From assembly GCF_900091525.1 (NCBI RefSeq), contig NZ_FMCU01000010.1:186001-250000 (forward strand): a DNA stretch of 64,000 nucleotides, written 5' to 3'. The position numbers and the translations under genes were made by a program. Below the pieces are notes generated by a model. It worked only from the letters and a program-made list of their open reading frames with translations. It searched no databases and was not told the origin of the DNA. Positions 1 to 8,847 of this stretch are shown here, in pieces; positions within the stretch are counted from its first letter, which is position 1; each line of letters opens with the position of its first letter. Origin of the DNA: Micromonospora matsumotoense (GTDB lineage: Bacteria > Actinomycetota > Actinomycetes > Mycobacteriales > Micromonosporaceae).

Positions 1-2
1 TG

Positions 3-731
3 CAGGCGTGCGCCAACGACCCGCAGGTGGCGGTGCACGCCATCCGCAACCTGGCCCGCATCGGGATGGGAGTGGTGAGCGTCCGCTGGTCGCAGCTCGG
101 CTTCGGGCGTACCTCGTCGACGTCCCGGGACCAGGCGACCCCGCGTAACCTCTTCGGTTTCAAGGACGGCACCGCCAATCTCAAGGCCGAGGACGCCGGG
201 CTGCTGCGCGAGCAGCTCTGGGCCCAGCCGGACGACGGTACGGACTGGCTGACCGGCGGGTCCTACCTGGTCACCCGCAAGATCCGGATGCAGATCGAGA
301 CCTGGGACCGCAGTTCGCTGGTCGAGCAGGAACAGATCGTCGGCCGGACCAAGGGCAGCGGTGCGCCGCTGGGCCGCCGGGAGGAGTTCGACGAGCCGGA
401 CTTCGCCGCCAAAGGCGACGACGGACAGCCCGTGATCGCCGGGGACTCGCACGTGCGGCTCGCCCACCCCGACCAGAACAACGGCGCCCGGCTGCTGCGT
501 CGCGGCTACAACTACGTCGACGGGTCGGACGGGCTGGGCCGGCTCGACGCCGGACTGTTCTTCATGGCCTACCAGCGGGACCCGCGCCGGCAGTTCGTGC
601 CGATCCAGACCCAGTTGGCCCGCAACGACGCGATGAACGAATACCTGCGGCACGTCTCCAGCGGCCTCTTCGCCTGCCCGCCCGGGGTCCGCGACGCCGC
701 CGACTGGTGGGGTCGCGCCCTGTTCAGCTGA
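3..731 (+). CDS. DyP-type heme peroxidase (EfeB-like), 5' end cut by the window
   Basis: This is the C-terminal ~240 residues of a dye-decolorizing peroxidase, a heme enzyme that uses H2O2; EfeB members strip iron from heme or act in iron uptake. The reading frame is open from base 3, so the start lies outside the window. The DyP signature GFKDGTANL (the GxxDG motif) is near the start of the visible part, and the C-terminal half contains the RRGYNY and GLFFMAYQRDP segments typical of the family. A Tat signal peptide would be expected upstream but cannot be seen. The stop overlaps the end of the convergent RDD gene by a few bases. Confidence 0.9.
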   Translation, partial: QACANDPQVAVHAIRNLARIGMGVVSVRWSQLGFGRTSSTSRDQATPRNLFGFKDGTANLKAEDAGLLREQLWAQPDDGTDWLTGGSYLVTRKIRMQIETWDRSSLVEQEQIVGRTKGSGAPLGRREEFDEPDFAAKGDDGQPVIAGDSHVRLAHPDQNNGARLLRRGYNYVDGSDGLGRLDAGLFFMAYQRDPRRQFVPIQTQLARNDAMNEYLRHVSSGLFACPPGVRDAADWWGRALFS

Positions 732-1728
732 GCGACGAGCCGGCGCCCTCCGGCGACGCGGACCGGAGCGCCGGCCCGGCCGGGGCCGGCGGGGTGGCGG
801 GGCTCGGCGGTGCGACGGCGGCGGGGCCGACCGGAGCCGGGTCGGGCCAGAGGGCGGCGGTGAACGCCCGGTTGCGGCGCAGCCGCAGCGTGCCGCGCCG
901 GTTCCGTTCCGCCAGCACCGCCGCCAGCAGCAACGGCTCCGGTACGCCGGGCGGCGGCGTCGGGGCGGTCACCGTCGCCACCTCGCGCCACAACTCCCGG
1001 GCCAACCTCGTCCGGTACGGCTCGATGATCTGCTGGGCCCGGGTCAGGTACTGCCGGACCGCCAGGGCCAGCGCGTCGTCGAGCCTGGTCAGGTCCAGGG
1101 TGACCGCCCAGCCGGCCAACGGCGGAATGATCCGTGGGGCCGGTCGCCAGGTCTGCGTCGTCCGGGTGTGCACCACCATGGTGCCGGCCACCAGGTCGCC
1201 CAGCCGTCGGCCGCGCGGGTCGGTGAGCATCACGGTGGCCCCGGCCACCCAGCTCAGCAGCGGCAGCACCAGTCCCGGCCACTCCACGGCCACCCCCACC
1301 AGCGCCCGGGTCAGCGACTGGCGCAGCTCCACCGGGCCGCCGTCGGCGCTGACCACCCGCAGGCCCACCGCGAGCTTGCCGGGCGTCCGGCCGTGGTTGA
1401 GGCGTTCCCAGGCCACCGGATAGCCGACCAGCACCAGCACCAGGCCGAGCGTCTCCAACGCCCCGGTGAAGGCCCGGTCCACCACCGGATCGGGCAGCAG
1501 GATCAGCACCACCGGGGTCAGCGTCAGCGCCAACAGCGCCGCGCAGAGCAGTTGACCGACGATGTCGATCAGGAGCGCCAGCACCCGGGAGCCGAGCCGT
1601 GCCGCCCGTACGTCCAGCTCGACGGCCTCGCCGCTGACCAGCCCGGCGTCCGCCCAGCGGCCGCCGGCTGCGGTGTCCGCCGGGCCGGCCGGTCCGCCGC
1701 TGGCCGGCACCGGTGGTTGCGCTCTCAC
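724..1728 (-). CDS. RDD family membrane protein
   Basis: A 334-residue membrane protein. An RDD domain (about residues 35-180) has hydrophobic helices and the motifs AARLGSRVLALLID and DPRGRRLGDLVAGTMVV, which carry the Arg/Asp residues that name the family. The C-terminal ~150 residues are soluble and Pro/Ala-rich. The frame stays open upstream of the GTG at 1728, but that extension runs into the divergent spoIIM-like gene, so the GTG is preferred; a GTG four codons further upstream is the alternative. RDD and SpoIIM-like genes commonly lie together next to the MoxR/DUF58 cluster, as here. The function is not established; transport or envelope roles are proposed for the family. Confidence 0.85.
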   Translation of the reverse strand: MRAQPPVPASGGPAGPADTAAGGRWADAGLVSGEAVELDVRAARLGSRVLALLIDIVGQLLCAALLALTLTPVVLILLPDPVVDRAFTGALETLGLVLVLVGYPVAWERLNHGRTPGKLAVGLRVVSADGGPVELRQSLTRALVGVAVEWPGLVLPLLSWVAGATVMLTDPRGRRLGDLVAGTMVVHTRTTQTWRPAPRIIPPLAGWAVTLDLTRLDDALALAVRQYLTRAQQIIEPYRTRLARELWREVATVTAPTPPPGVPEPLLLAAVLAERNRRGTLRLRRNRAFTAALWPDPAPVGPAAVAPPSPATPPAPAGPALRSASPEGAGSSLS

Positions 1729-1770
1729 CCGGACAGTGAACACTATGGGCGCGCCGACGGGGGAGGACCA

Positions 1771-2808
1771 GTGGATCTCGACGCGTACGTCGCCGAGCAC
1801 AGCCACGAGTGGCGGCGGCTGGAGCTGTTCTGCGACCGCCGCCGGCTCGACGCCGACGAGATCGACGAGATGATCGTCCTTTACCAGCGCACCGCCACCC
1901 ACCTGTCGGCGCTGCGCAGCCGGGCGCCCGATCCGGCCCTGGTCAGCCGGCTCTCCCAACTGGTGCTGCGGGCCCGCGCCCGGATCACCGGCCGCCGTCG
2001 GCCGTCCTGGGCAGCCCTCGGGCGGTTCGTCGTCGTCGGGTTCCCCGGCGCGGTCTACCGGGCCTGGCCGTGGTGGTGTGCGGTGGCCACCGGGTTCAGC
2101 ATGCTCAGCGGCTTCCTCATCTGGTACGTCGCGGGCAACCCGGGCACCGCTGCCGCGTTCATCGGCCCGGACGCCGCCGCCGACCTGGTCGACTCCGGCT
2201 TCGCCGGCTACTACACCGAGTTCTCCGCCCCGACGTTCGCCTTCCACCTGTGGACCCACAACGCCTGGATCGCCGCCCAGTGCCTGGCGTCCGGGGTGCT
2301 CGTCGTGCCGGTGTTCTATCTGCTGTGGCAGAACGCGCTGAACGTCGGTGTGGTGGGCGGGGTGATGGTCTCCTACGACCGGGCCGACGTCTTCTTCGGA
2401 CTGATCACCCCGCACGGGCTGCTGGAGCTGACCGGGGTCTTCGTCGCGGCCGGGGTGGGGCTGCGGACCGCCTGGGCGTGGATCTCACCGCCCGAGCACC
2501 TGGGCCGGGGCCGGTCGGTCGCCGAGGCGGGCCGGTCGGCGATCCTGGTCGCCGTGGGCCTGGTCGGGCTCTTCGCGGTCTCCGCGCTGCTGGAGGCGTT
2601 CGTCACCCCGTCACCGGTGCCGGTGGCGCTGCGGGTCGGCCTCGGCGCGACGGTGTGGCTGGGTTTCCTGGCGTACGTGGTGCTGCTCGGTCGCCGGGCG
2701 GTCGCCGTCGAGCGCGCACCGGCCGAGCGCGCCGACCCCTGGCTGGCCGAACTCTGGCCCTCCACCGACCCGGCCCGCGCCTGGCACCCCACCCACCGCC
2801 CGCACTGA
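1771..2808 (+). CDS. stage II sporulation protein M-like membrane protein (SpoIIM/DUF95)
   Basis: A 345-residue polytopic membrane protein of the SpoIIM/DUF95 family. The first ~75 residues are soluble and charged (LDAYVAEHSHEWRRLELF), followed by several long hydrophobic segments. The central LWTHNAWIAAQ and GVMVSYDRADVFFGLITPHG stretches are typical of this family. The GTG start is preceded by GGGGGAGG at suitable spacing. It is divergent from the RDD gene with a 42-bp gap, so their promoters must overlap. In Bacillus SpoIIM acts in septal peptidoglycan hydrolysis; in actinomycetes the homolog's role is not established. Confidence 0.85.
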   Translation: MDLDAYVAEHSHEWRRLELFCDRRRLDADEIDEMIVLYQRTATHLSALRSRAPDPALVSRLSQLVLRARARITGRRRPSWAALGRFVVVGFPGAVYRAWPWWCAVATGFSMLSGFLIWYVAGNPGTAAAFIGPDAAADLVDSGFAGYYTEFSAPTFAFHLWTHNAWIAAQCLASGVLVVPVFYLLWQNALNVGVVGGVMVSYDRADVFFGLITPHGLLELTGVFVAAGVGLRTAWAWISPPEHLGRGRSVAEAGRSAILVAVGLVGLFAVSALLEAFVTPSPVPVALRVGLGATVWLGFLAYVVLLGRRAVAVERAPAERADPWLAELWPSTDPARAWHPTHRPH

Positions 2809-2819
2809 TCGCCCCCGGC

Positions 2820-4130
2820 TCAGAGTTGGCCGAGGGCCTTGAGGCGTAGGTAGGCGTCGGCCAGGGCCGGGGCGAGGCGGTCCGCCGGGGCGTCCACCAC
2901 GGTCACCCCGTACCGGCCGAGGGCGGCGCGGACCCGGTCCCGCTCGGCGAGCGCCCGCCAGCCGGCCGCGGCGGCGTAGGCGTCCTCGTGGCGTACCGGC
3001 GGGGCGGTGGTCAGCGCGGTGAGCACCGGGTCGTGCACGGCCGCCACGATCACCCGGTGCCGGGCGGCCAGCCGGGGCAGCACCGGCAGCAGGCCCTCGG
3101 CGAGCGCGCCCGCCTCCAGGGCGGTGAGGAGCACCACCAGGCTGCGTCGCCGGTGCCGCCGCAGGATCTCCGCGACGATCAGCGCGAAGTCGGTCTCCAC
3201 CAGCGCCGGATGCAGGGGTGCGAGCGCGTTCACCAGCCGGTGGAGCAGGGCGGGCTGGCCGCTGCCGGTGACCGTGGCCCGGATCTCGGCGTCGGCGGCG
3301 AGCAGGTCGACCCGGTCGCCGGCCCGGGAGGCCAGCGCGGTCAGCAGCAGCGCGGCGTCGATGGCGGTGTCCAGCCGGGGCTCGTTGCCGACGCGTACCG
3401 CCGAGGTGCGGCCGGTGTCCAGCACACAGACCAGCCGACGGTCGCGCTCCGGCCGCCAGGTGCGGACCAGCACGTCCGAGCGGCGGGCGCTGGCCCGCCA
3501 GTCGATCGACCGGACGTCGTCGCCGACCACGTACTCGCGCAGGGTGTCGAACTCGGTGCCCTGGCCCCGCCCCCGGGTGACCTGGGTGCCGTCGATGACC
3601 CGCAGCCGGGACAGCTTCTCCGGCAGGTGTCGCCGGGAGTCGAACCGGGGCAGCACGCGCAGCGTCCAGCCGGGGGTGGCCGGCCGGCCGGCCCGCTGCC
3701 GGAACGCCAACCCGAGCGGCCCGAGCGAGCGGACCGTCACCGTCACCGCCGGCCGGTCGCCGCGCCGGGTGGGGGTGAGCCGGTTGGGCAGCACCAGCAC
3801 CCCGCCGGGTCCGACCCGGGACACCCGGTCCGGCGGTACGTCCGGACGGGCCCCGGCGGACGGCACCCACCCGTCGCGCACCTGGGCGTGCAGCGTACGG
3901 CCGGAGGTGTTGGTCAGGCGCAACGCGACGGTCGCGCGGTGGCCCAGCCGGACGGCCCGGTCACCTTCGCGGTCGATGGTGATCCCGTGCAGCGGGGCGG
4001 CGAGCGCCCAGTCCACGGCGGTCAGCAGCAGCACCGCGCCGGTCATCACGGCCACCCCGCCCAACGGGTCCGGCCAGAACGCCAGGGTGGGCACGCCCAC
4101 CAGCAGCAGAACGGCCGCCCGCCAGGTCAT
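2820..4130 (-). CDS. DUF58 domain-containing protein
   Basis: A 436-residue protein with two N-terminal membrane segments (about residues 5-45), a beta-rich region, and a DUF58 domain containing GDDVRSIDWRASAR, followed by a von Willebrand-A-like region (VCVLDTGRTSAVRV). DUF58 proteins are partners of MoxR AAA+ ATPases and probably act in envelope complex assembly. The ATG start overlaps the stop of the upstream moxR-like gene (ATGA), so the two are translationally coupled. It is the last gene of a five-gene operon running leftward from 7930. The exact substrate is unknown. Confidence 0.9.
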   Translation of the reverse strand: MTWRAAVLLLVGVPTLAFWPDPLGGVAVMTGAVLLLTAVDWALAAPLHGITIDREGDRAVRLGHRATVALRLTNTSGRTLHAQVRDGWVPSAGARPDVPPDRVSRVGPGGVLVLPNRLTPTRRGDRPAVTVTVRSLGPLGLAFRQRAGRPATPGWTLRVLPRFDSRRHLPEKLSRLRVIDGTQVTRGRGQGTEFDTLREYVVGDDVRSIDWRASARRSDVLVRTWRPERDRRLVCVLDTGRTSAVRVGNEPRLDTAIDAALLLTALASRAGDRVDLLAADAEIRATVTGSGQPALLHRLVNALAPLHPALVETDFALIVAEILRRHRRRSLVVLLTALEAGALAEGLLPVLPRLAARHRVIVAAVHDPVLTALTTAPPVRHEDAYAAAAGWRALAERDRVRAALGRYGVTVVDAPADRLAPALADAYLRLKALGQL

Positions 4131-5116
4131 CGCGGGGTCGGCACGGTGGCCAGCACCGTGTCGAGCACCATGTCGACCCCCACCCCCTCCAACTCCACCT
4201 CGGGGCGCAGCCGCAGCCGGTGCCGCAACGTCGGGCGGGCGGTGGCCTTCACGTCGTCGGGGGTGACATGGTCCCGGCCGGCCAGCCAGGCCCACGCCTT
4301 CGCCGTGCTGAGCAGCCCGGTCGCGCCCCGGGGTGACGCGCCCAGCTCCAGCGCCGGGGCGGTCCGGGTGGCCCGGCACAGGTCCACGATGTAGCCGAGG
4401 ACCGGCTCGGCCACGTGCACCCGGCCGACCGCCTCCCGGGCGGCGGCCAGGTCGGCGGCACCGGCCACCGGTCGTACGCCGGCCGCGCCGAGGTCACGCG
4501 GGTCGAAGCCGGCGTGGTGGGCGCGCAGCACGCCCAGTTCCTCGTCCCGGTTGGGCAGCGGCACGGTCAGCTTGAGCAGGAACCGGTCCAGTTGTGCCTC
4601 GGGCAGCGGGTAGGTGCCCTCGTACTCGACGGGGTTCTGGGTGGCGGCCACGATGAACGGGTCCGGCAGCGGCCGGCGGGCCCCCTCGACCGACACCTGA
4701 CGTTCCTCCATCACCTCCAGCAGCGCCGACTGGGTCTTCGGCGGCGTCCGGTTGATTTCGTCGGCGAGCAGCAGGTTGGTGAAGACCGGCCCCTCCCGGA
4801 AGGTGAACGCGGCGGTGCGCGGGTCGAAGATCAGCGAACCGGTGACGTCACCGGGCATCAGGTCGGGGGTGAACTGGACCCGCTTGGAGTCCAGGTCGAG
4901 GGCGGTGGCGAGGGTACGGACCAGCAGCGTCTTGGCCACCCCGGGCACGCCTTCCAACAGGACGTGGCCCCGGCAGAGCAGCGCGATCACCAGGCCGGTG
5001 ACCACGGCGTCCTGGCCGACGACCGCCTTGGCCACCTCGGTGCGCAGCCGGTGCAGGGCGGCCCGGGCGTCGTCCGGGCCGGCCGTGGGCTCGACGGTGG
5101 TGGCGGGTCGGGTCAC
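4127..5116 (-). CDS. MoxR family AAA+ ATPase
   Basis: A 329-residue AAA+ ATPase of the MoxR family, thought to act as a chaperone that matures protein complexes, often with DUF58/VWA partners. Visible motifs are Walker A (GVPGVAKTLL, about residue 57), Walker B (LLADEINRTPPKTQ) with the MoxR-typical SALLEVMEERQV, sensor 1 (IVAATQNP), and a C-terminal lid region. Its GTG start overlaps the stop of the DUF4350 gene by 4 bp, and its stop overlaps the start of the DUF58 gene. Length and domain order are normal for the family. Confidence 0.95.
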   Translation of the reverse strand: MTRPATTVEPTAGPDDARAALHRLRTEVAKAVVGQDAVVTGLVIALLCRGHVLLEGVPGVAKTLLVRTLATALDLDSKRVQFTPDLMPGDVTGSLIFDPRTAAFTFREGPVFTNLLLADEINRTPPKTQSALLEVMEERQVSVEGARRPLPDPFIVAATQNPVEYEGTYPLPEAQLDRFLLKLTVPLPNRDEELGVLRAHHAGFDPRDLGAAGVRPVAGAADLAAAREAVGRVHVAEPVLGYIVDLCRATRTAPALELGASPRGATGLLSTAKAWAWLAGRDHVTPDDVKATARPTLRHRLRLRPEVELEGVGVDMVLDTVLATVPTPR

Positions 5117-6480
5117 CGGGGGTCTCCTTCGGTCGGACGGCCGGGGGCTGCCGCCACGGTACGGGTCAGCCGGTCCAGCGACCGGGCCAGCTCCAGCAGT
5201 GCGGCGTCGGTCTCGGGTGCCGCGCCGTACAGCAGCTCGCGGATCTGCTCCGGGTCGTCACCGGTCCGCCCGGCCACCCGGACGGCCAACTCCGCCGGCG
5301 CGAGGGTCGCGGGCAGGTCGAGCCGGCCGCGCAACCGGCCCAACGCGGCGGTACGCAGGGTCGCGGCGGTCGGGCCCCGGGCGCGGGCCCGCCGGTAGAG
5401 CCGGGCCCGGCCGAGGACGGTCTCGGCGGCGCGGACCTCGACCGGCAGCGGTTCGGTGACCGGGGGGCCGAGCCGGCGGGCCCGCCAGAGCACGATCAGC
5501 AGGGCGACCAGGGCGAGCTGGATCAGCAGCGCCCAGAACCAGGGTGGGAAGGCGTCCAGCAGCGGATGGTCGTCCGGCGGTGGTGGACCGGCCGAGTCGG
5601 GGGAGTCGTCCGACCCGTCACCGGTGGAGGTGCCGGGACCACCCGGCCGCCCCTCGCCCTCGCCGGTGCCGGTGCCGCCGCCGTCGTACTCCGTGGCACC
5701 GCCGGGGGTGGGCGACCAGGCGGGCTCTCCGCTGCCACCGGTACGGCCGAAGGTGGGGGCGGGCGCCGGGCCGTCCAGGTCCAGCCACACCACCCGGCCG
5801 TGGACGCCGAGCAGGCCGGTGCCGAGCGCCTCGTTACCCTGTTCGGCGATCCGGTCGTTGCGGAACGGGTCACTGGCCCCGATCACCATCAGCTCGGCCC
5901 GGCCGGGCAGCCGGACCAGGCCGGCGGAGTAGCAGCGGTCGAGGGCGACCGGTGCGCCGGGTGCGGCGGCGTACCGCTGGAGCTGGGCGGCGGCGACCCC
6001 GGCCCGGGTGGCCTCGGGCAGCGGGCAGGGCCGGCCGTCGGTGTCCGGTCCGACCGCCCGGGTGGCCCACCGGCGTTCGGTCGGCACCAGCGGCAGGCCG
6101 GCGGACTCCAGCACCCGGCGGGACGGGTCGACGAGGAGCAGCCGACGTCCGGCCGGCAGCTCGCCCAGCGCGCCGAGGGTGTCCGGGTGCAGCAGTTGCG
6201 GCGCCGGGACGAAGAGGGTGGCCGGGCCGTTGTCGAGGTCGAGCAGCGCGGGCAGCAGGCCGGTCTCCCGTTGGACGGTGACGCCCCGGGCGCGCAGCGC
6301 GTCGGCGAGACGGCTGCCACCGTCGTCGTCGGTGGCGACCGGGGAGAGGAAACCGGGATCGGTCGGGTCCGGCTGGTCCAGCGCGTGGGCACCGACCGTG
6401 CCGGCGATCAGGGCGGCGGCCAGCGCCAACGGGACGATCACCCGGTGCCGCCGCCGTCGGGCGGTGTGGGGCCGGGTCAC
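5113..6480 (-). CDS. DUF4350 domain-containing membrane protein
   Basis: A 455-residue protein. A basic N-terminus (THTARRRRHR-like) precedes one membrane helix (about residues 15-35). A DUF4350 region follows (SRLADALRARGVTVQRE; LLLVDPSRRVLESAG), then a Gly/Pro/Ser/Thr-rich linker, a second transmembrane helix (WFWALLIQLALVALLIVLW) and a basic cytoplasmic tail. The GTG at 6480 was chosen because the longer open frame duplicates the overlapping DUF4129 gene in another frame. It overlaps the DUF4129 stop (GTGA), so it is coupled to that gene. DUF4350 proteins are regular members of MoxR/DUF58 operons; the biochemical role is unknown. Confidence 0.85.
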   Translation of the reverse strand: MTRPHTARRRRHRVIVPLALAAALIAGTVGAHALDQPDPTDPGFLSPVATDDDGGSRLADALRARGVTVQRETGLLPALLDLDNGPATLFVPAPQLLHPDTLGALGELPAGRRLLLVDPSRRVLESAGLPLVPTERRWATRAVGPDTDGRPCPLPEATRAGVAAAQLQRYAAAPGAPVALDRCYSAGLVRLPGRAELMVIGASDPFRNDRIAEQGNEALGTGLLGVHGRVVWLDLDGPAPAPTFGRTGGSGEPAWSPTPGGATEYDGGGTGTGEGEGRPGGPGTSTGDGSDDSPDSAGPPPPDDHPLLDAFPPWFWALLIQLALVALLIVLWRARRLGPPVTEPLPVEVRAAETVLGRARLYRRARARGPTAATLRTAALGRLRGRLDLPATLAPAELAVRVAGRTGDDPEQIRELLYGAAPETDAALLELARSLDRLTRTVAAAPGRPTEGDPR

Positions 6481-7088
6481 CGGGTGCCGCCGTCCGGCGG
6501 TGGGGCGGCGAGCGCCCGGTCCAGCTCGTCGGCGAGTTCCCGCATCCGTCGGTCGTGGCCGGCGGCGGCCGGGCGTTGGGCGTACCACAGCTCGGTGAAG
6601 ATGGCCCCGGCGGCGCGCAGCGGCGGGTCGACCGGGGGTCGGGCGTGGGCTGCCGCGTCGGTCAACTCGGTGACGGTCATCCCCGGGCGGGGGGCGACCG
6701 CACCGACGGCGACCAGCCGGCGGACCATGTCGCGCAGCCGTTCCCGGACGGCTTCGGCGTACCGGCCCTCGGCGGCCAGCCGGTCGGCCAGCGAGCGCCC
6801 GGGGCCGGCGGGAAGGGCGTCGTCGCCGGTGCGCGGGCGGGGCAGGGTGGCAGCGGTCGGGCCGCCGGCCGGCCGGTCCGCCCGGCGTCGCCGCCAGCGG
6901 GGCAGCCTCAGCCGGGGCAGTCGCCAGCGGGGCAGTCGCCAGCGGGGCAGCCGGCGGGGCACCCAGGCCGGGAAGTGGTACCAGGCGAGCGCGGTCAGCC
7001 CGGCGACCAGCACCAGCAGCAGCGCCGCCAGCGGCAGCGGCAGGACGTCGCCGAGCGCGGCGACGGCCTCCGTCCACCACCGGCTCAC
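6477..7088 (-). CDS. DUF4129 domain-containing membrane protein
   Basis: A 203-residue protein with one N-terminal membrane helix (about residues 15-40). A strongly basic juxtamembrane stretch follows, in which a 4-5 residue unit (PRWRL-type) is repeated several times around residues 45-68. The C-terminal DUF4129 domain contains LADRLAAEGRYAEAVRERLRD and ELWYAQRP. In some proteins DUF4129 is fused to transglutaminase domains; here it stands alone. The GTG start overlaps the stop of the upstream membrane-protein gene. The repeated basic block is also visible in the DNA as a short tandem duplication near 6890-6960. Confidence 0.85.
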   Translation of the reverse strand: MSRWWTEAVAALGDVLPLPLAALLLVLVAGLTALAWYHFPAWVPRRLPRWRLPRWRLPRLRLPRWRRRRADRPAGGPTAATLPRPRTGDDALPAGPGRSLADRLAAEGRYAEAVRERLRDMVRRLVAVGAVAPRPGMTVTELTDAAAHARPPVDPPLRAAGAIFTELWYAQRPAAAGHDRRMRELADELDRALAAPPPDGGTR

Positions 7089-7930
7089 CGGTCGACCGCC
7101 GGCAGGCCGGCCGCCACGAGCCCGGCGGGGGTACGCGCGAGCTGGATGTCCAGCCCCTCGGTGCGCATCCGGGTGTCCAGGTGGTTCACCGCGTCCAGGC
7201 AGGCCAGGGCGGGGTAGGCGACGCTGTTCACCGCGCCCCAGGCGATCATCGCGGCGGTGGTGCGTACGGCGGGGTCGGTCAGGTCGACCAGGTGCAGCGA
7301 CTCGACGCCGAAGAAGAGCCCGAGGGCGAGACCGACCCGCAGCACCCACCAGCCGAGGTAGCCGAGCAGCCGGACGGCGGCGGCCCGACCGCGCACCGCG
7401 AGGCGGACCGCCCGGGGCACCGCCGACAGTCCGGGCACCCGGTCCAGCGCCACCGCCGCGGCGACCGAGCCGAGCAGGCCCCAGCCGACCAGCCAGGCCG
7501 GGCCGAGCAGCGCCGTGACCAGCATCAGCAGGCCGACCGCCGGGGCGAGCAGCAGGGTGACGCCCCAGCGGGCCCCCGCCGGCCGGAGGAGTTCCCCCAC
7601 GCCGGCCCGGCGGCCGAGCAGCGCCGCGCCGGCCGCCCGCGCGGCCGGGTTGCCCAGCAGCAGGACGCTCACCGCCTCACCGGCGGCACCCACCGCGAGT
7701 AGTTGCCACCACAGCGGAAACGACCCGCTTTCGCTCCACCACACCGGGGGTACGGCCTCGGCGAGCCGACGCAGCGGGTACAGCAGCAGTTGCTCACCGG
7801 CGGCGAGCAGGACGCCCAGCGGGATCAGCACCCGCCCCTGGGCCCGCAACAGCAGTACGGCGGAGTCGAGCAGTTCACCGACGGTGAGCGGACGTCGGGG
7901 GAGCACGGCGGTCGGGCCGACGTCGGGCAC
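7085..7930 (-). CDS. hypothetical multi-pass membrane protein, first gene of the MoxR/DUF58 operon
   Basis: A 281-residue protein with about six hydrophobic segments. The conserved-looking N-terminus RPLTVGELLDSAVLLLRAQGRVLI resembles uncharacterised actinobacterial membrane proteins found beside DUF4129 genes. The GTG at 7930 is preferred over the upstream ATG at 7981 because AGGAG sits 5 nt before the GTG, while the ATG has no clear ribosome binding site. It overlaps the downstream DUF4129 gene by 4 bp. No enzyme motif is visible, and the function is unknown. Confidence 0.75.
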   Translation of the reverse strand: MPDVGPTAVLPRRPLTVGELLDSAVLLLRAQGRVLIPLGVLLAAGEQLLLYPLRRLAEAVPPVWWSESGSFPLWWQLLAVGAAGEAVSVLLLGNPAARAAGAALLGRRAGVGELLRPAGARWGVTLLLAPAVGLLMLVTALLGPAWLVGWGLLGSVAAAVALDRVPGLSAVPRAVRLAVRGRAAAVRLLGYLGWWVLRVGLALGLFFGVESLHLVDLTDPAVRTTAAMIAWGAVNSVAYPALACLDAVNHLDTRMRTEGLDIQLARTPAGLVAAGLPAVDR

Positions 7931-8144
7931 GCGTACTCCTGCGGATGGTGGCTGGCGGGCGGCGACCTGCCCGGGGATCATGGTGACACGGCCTGACCGG
8001 ACGGGTGGACCCGCCGTGCGGGCCCACCGATGCGGCCATCGGGGGAGATATCGCGCGTGGGACGTGCGGTGAGCCCTCTTCCGGCAGTACCGTGCCATCC
8101 AGACGCGATCCCACCAACTGAACGGGGATGGAAACATAAACCCC

Positions 8145-8834
8145 ATGAGAGCCCGGGTACTGGTGGTCGACGACGACCCCGCGCTCGCCGAGATGCTCGG
8201 CATCGTCCTGCGCAGCGAGGGTTTCCTGCCCTCCTTCGTCGCCGACGGGGAACGGGCGTTGGCCGCGTTCCGGGACAGTCGACCCGATATCGTGTTGCTC
8301 GACCTGATGTTGCCCGGAATGAGCGGTATCGACGTGGCGCGGGCGATCCGTGGCGAGTCGGGGGTGCCGATCGTCATGCTGACCGCCAAGAGCGACACCG
8401 TCGACGTGGTGCTCGGCTTGGAGTCCGGCGCCGACGACTACGTGGTCAAGCCGTTCAAGCCCAAGGAACTGGTGGCCCGGATGCGGGCCCGGCTGCGCCG
8501 GGGCGAGGACGTGGCCCCGGAGATGCTGACCATCGGCCCGCCCGGCAACCAGATCACCATCGACGTGCCGGCGCACACCGTCAGCCGGGACGGCGAGGAG
8601 GTGAAACTGACGCCGCTGGAGTTCGATCTGCTGGTCGCGCTGGCCCGCAAGCCACGTCAGGTGTTCACCCGGGAGGTGCTGCTGGAGCAGGTCTGGGGCT
8701 ACCGGCACGCGGCGGACACCCGGCTGGTCAACGTGCACGTGCAGCGGCTGCGCGCCAAGATCGAGCCGGACCCGGAACGGCCGGAAATCATCCTGACCGT
8801 GCGGGGCGTGGGCTACAAGGCGGGTACCGGATAG
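8145..8834 (+). CDS. mtrA: two-component response regulator MtrA
   Basis: A 229-residue OmpR/PhoB-family regulator. The receiver domain (residues 1-120) has acidic DDD at 9-11, the phospho-acceptor Asp at about 53 (VLLDLMLPG), and the switch Lys in VVKPFKPKELV. A winged-helix DNA-binding domain follows (LTPLEFDLLVALARKP ... TVRGVGYKAG). It is recognised as MtrA because the mtrB kinase and lpqB lipoprotein genes follow directly, an arrangement conserved in actinobacteria. MtrA controls cell-wall, division, replication-linked and, in sporulating relatives, developmental genes. Confidence 0.96.
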   Translation: MRARVLVVDDDPALAEMLGIVLRSEGFLPSFVADGERALAAFRDSRPDIVLLDLMLPGMSGIDVARAIRGESGVPIVMLTAKSDTVDVVLGLESGADDYVVKPFKPKELVARMRARLRRGEDVAPEMLTIGPPGNQITIDVPAHTVSRDGEEVKLTPLEFDLLVALARKPRQVFTREVLLEQVWGYRHAADTRLVNVHVQRLRAKIEPDPERPEIILTVRGVGYKAGTG

Positions 8835-8847
8835 CCTGGTCTGCACC

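Noticed and set aside
6481-7080. N-terminal 200-residue extension of the DUF4350 frame
   Set aside because: It is an alternative frame of the DUF4129 gene with extreme Arg/Pro content.
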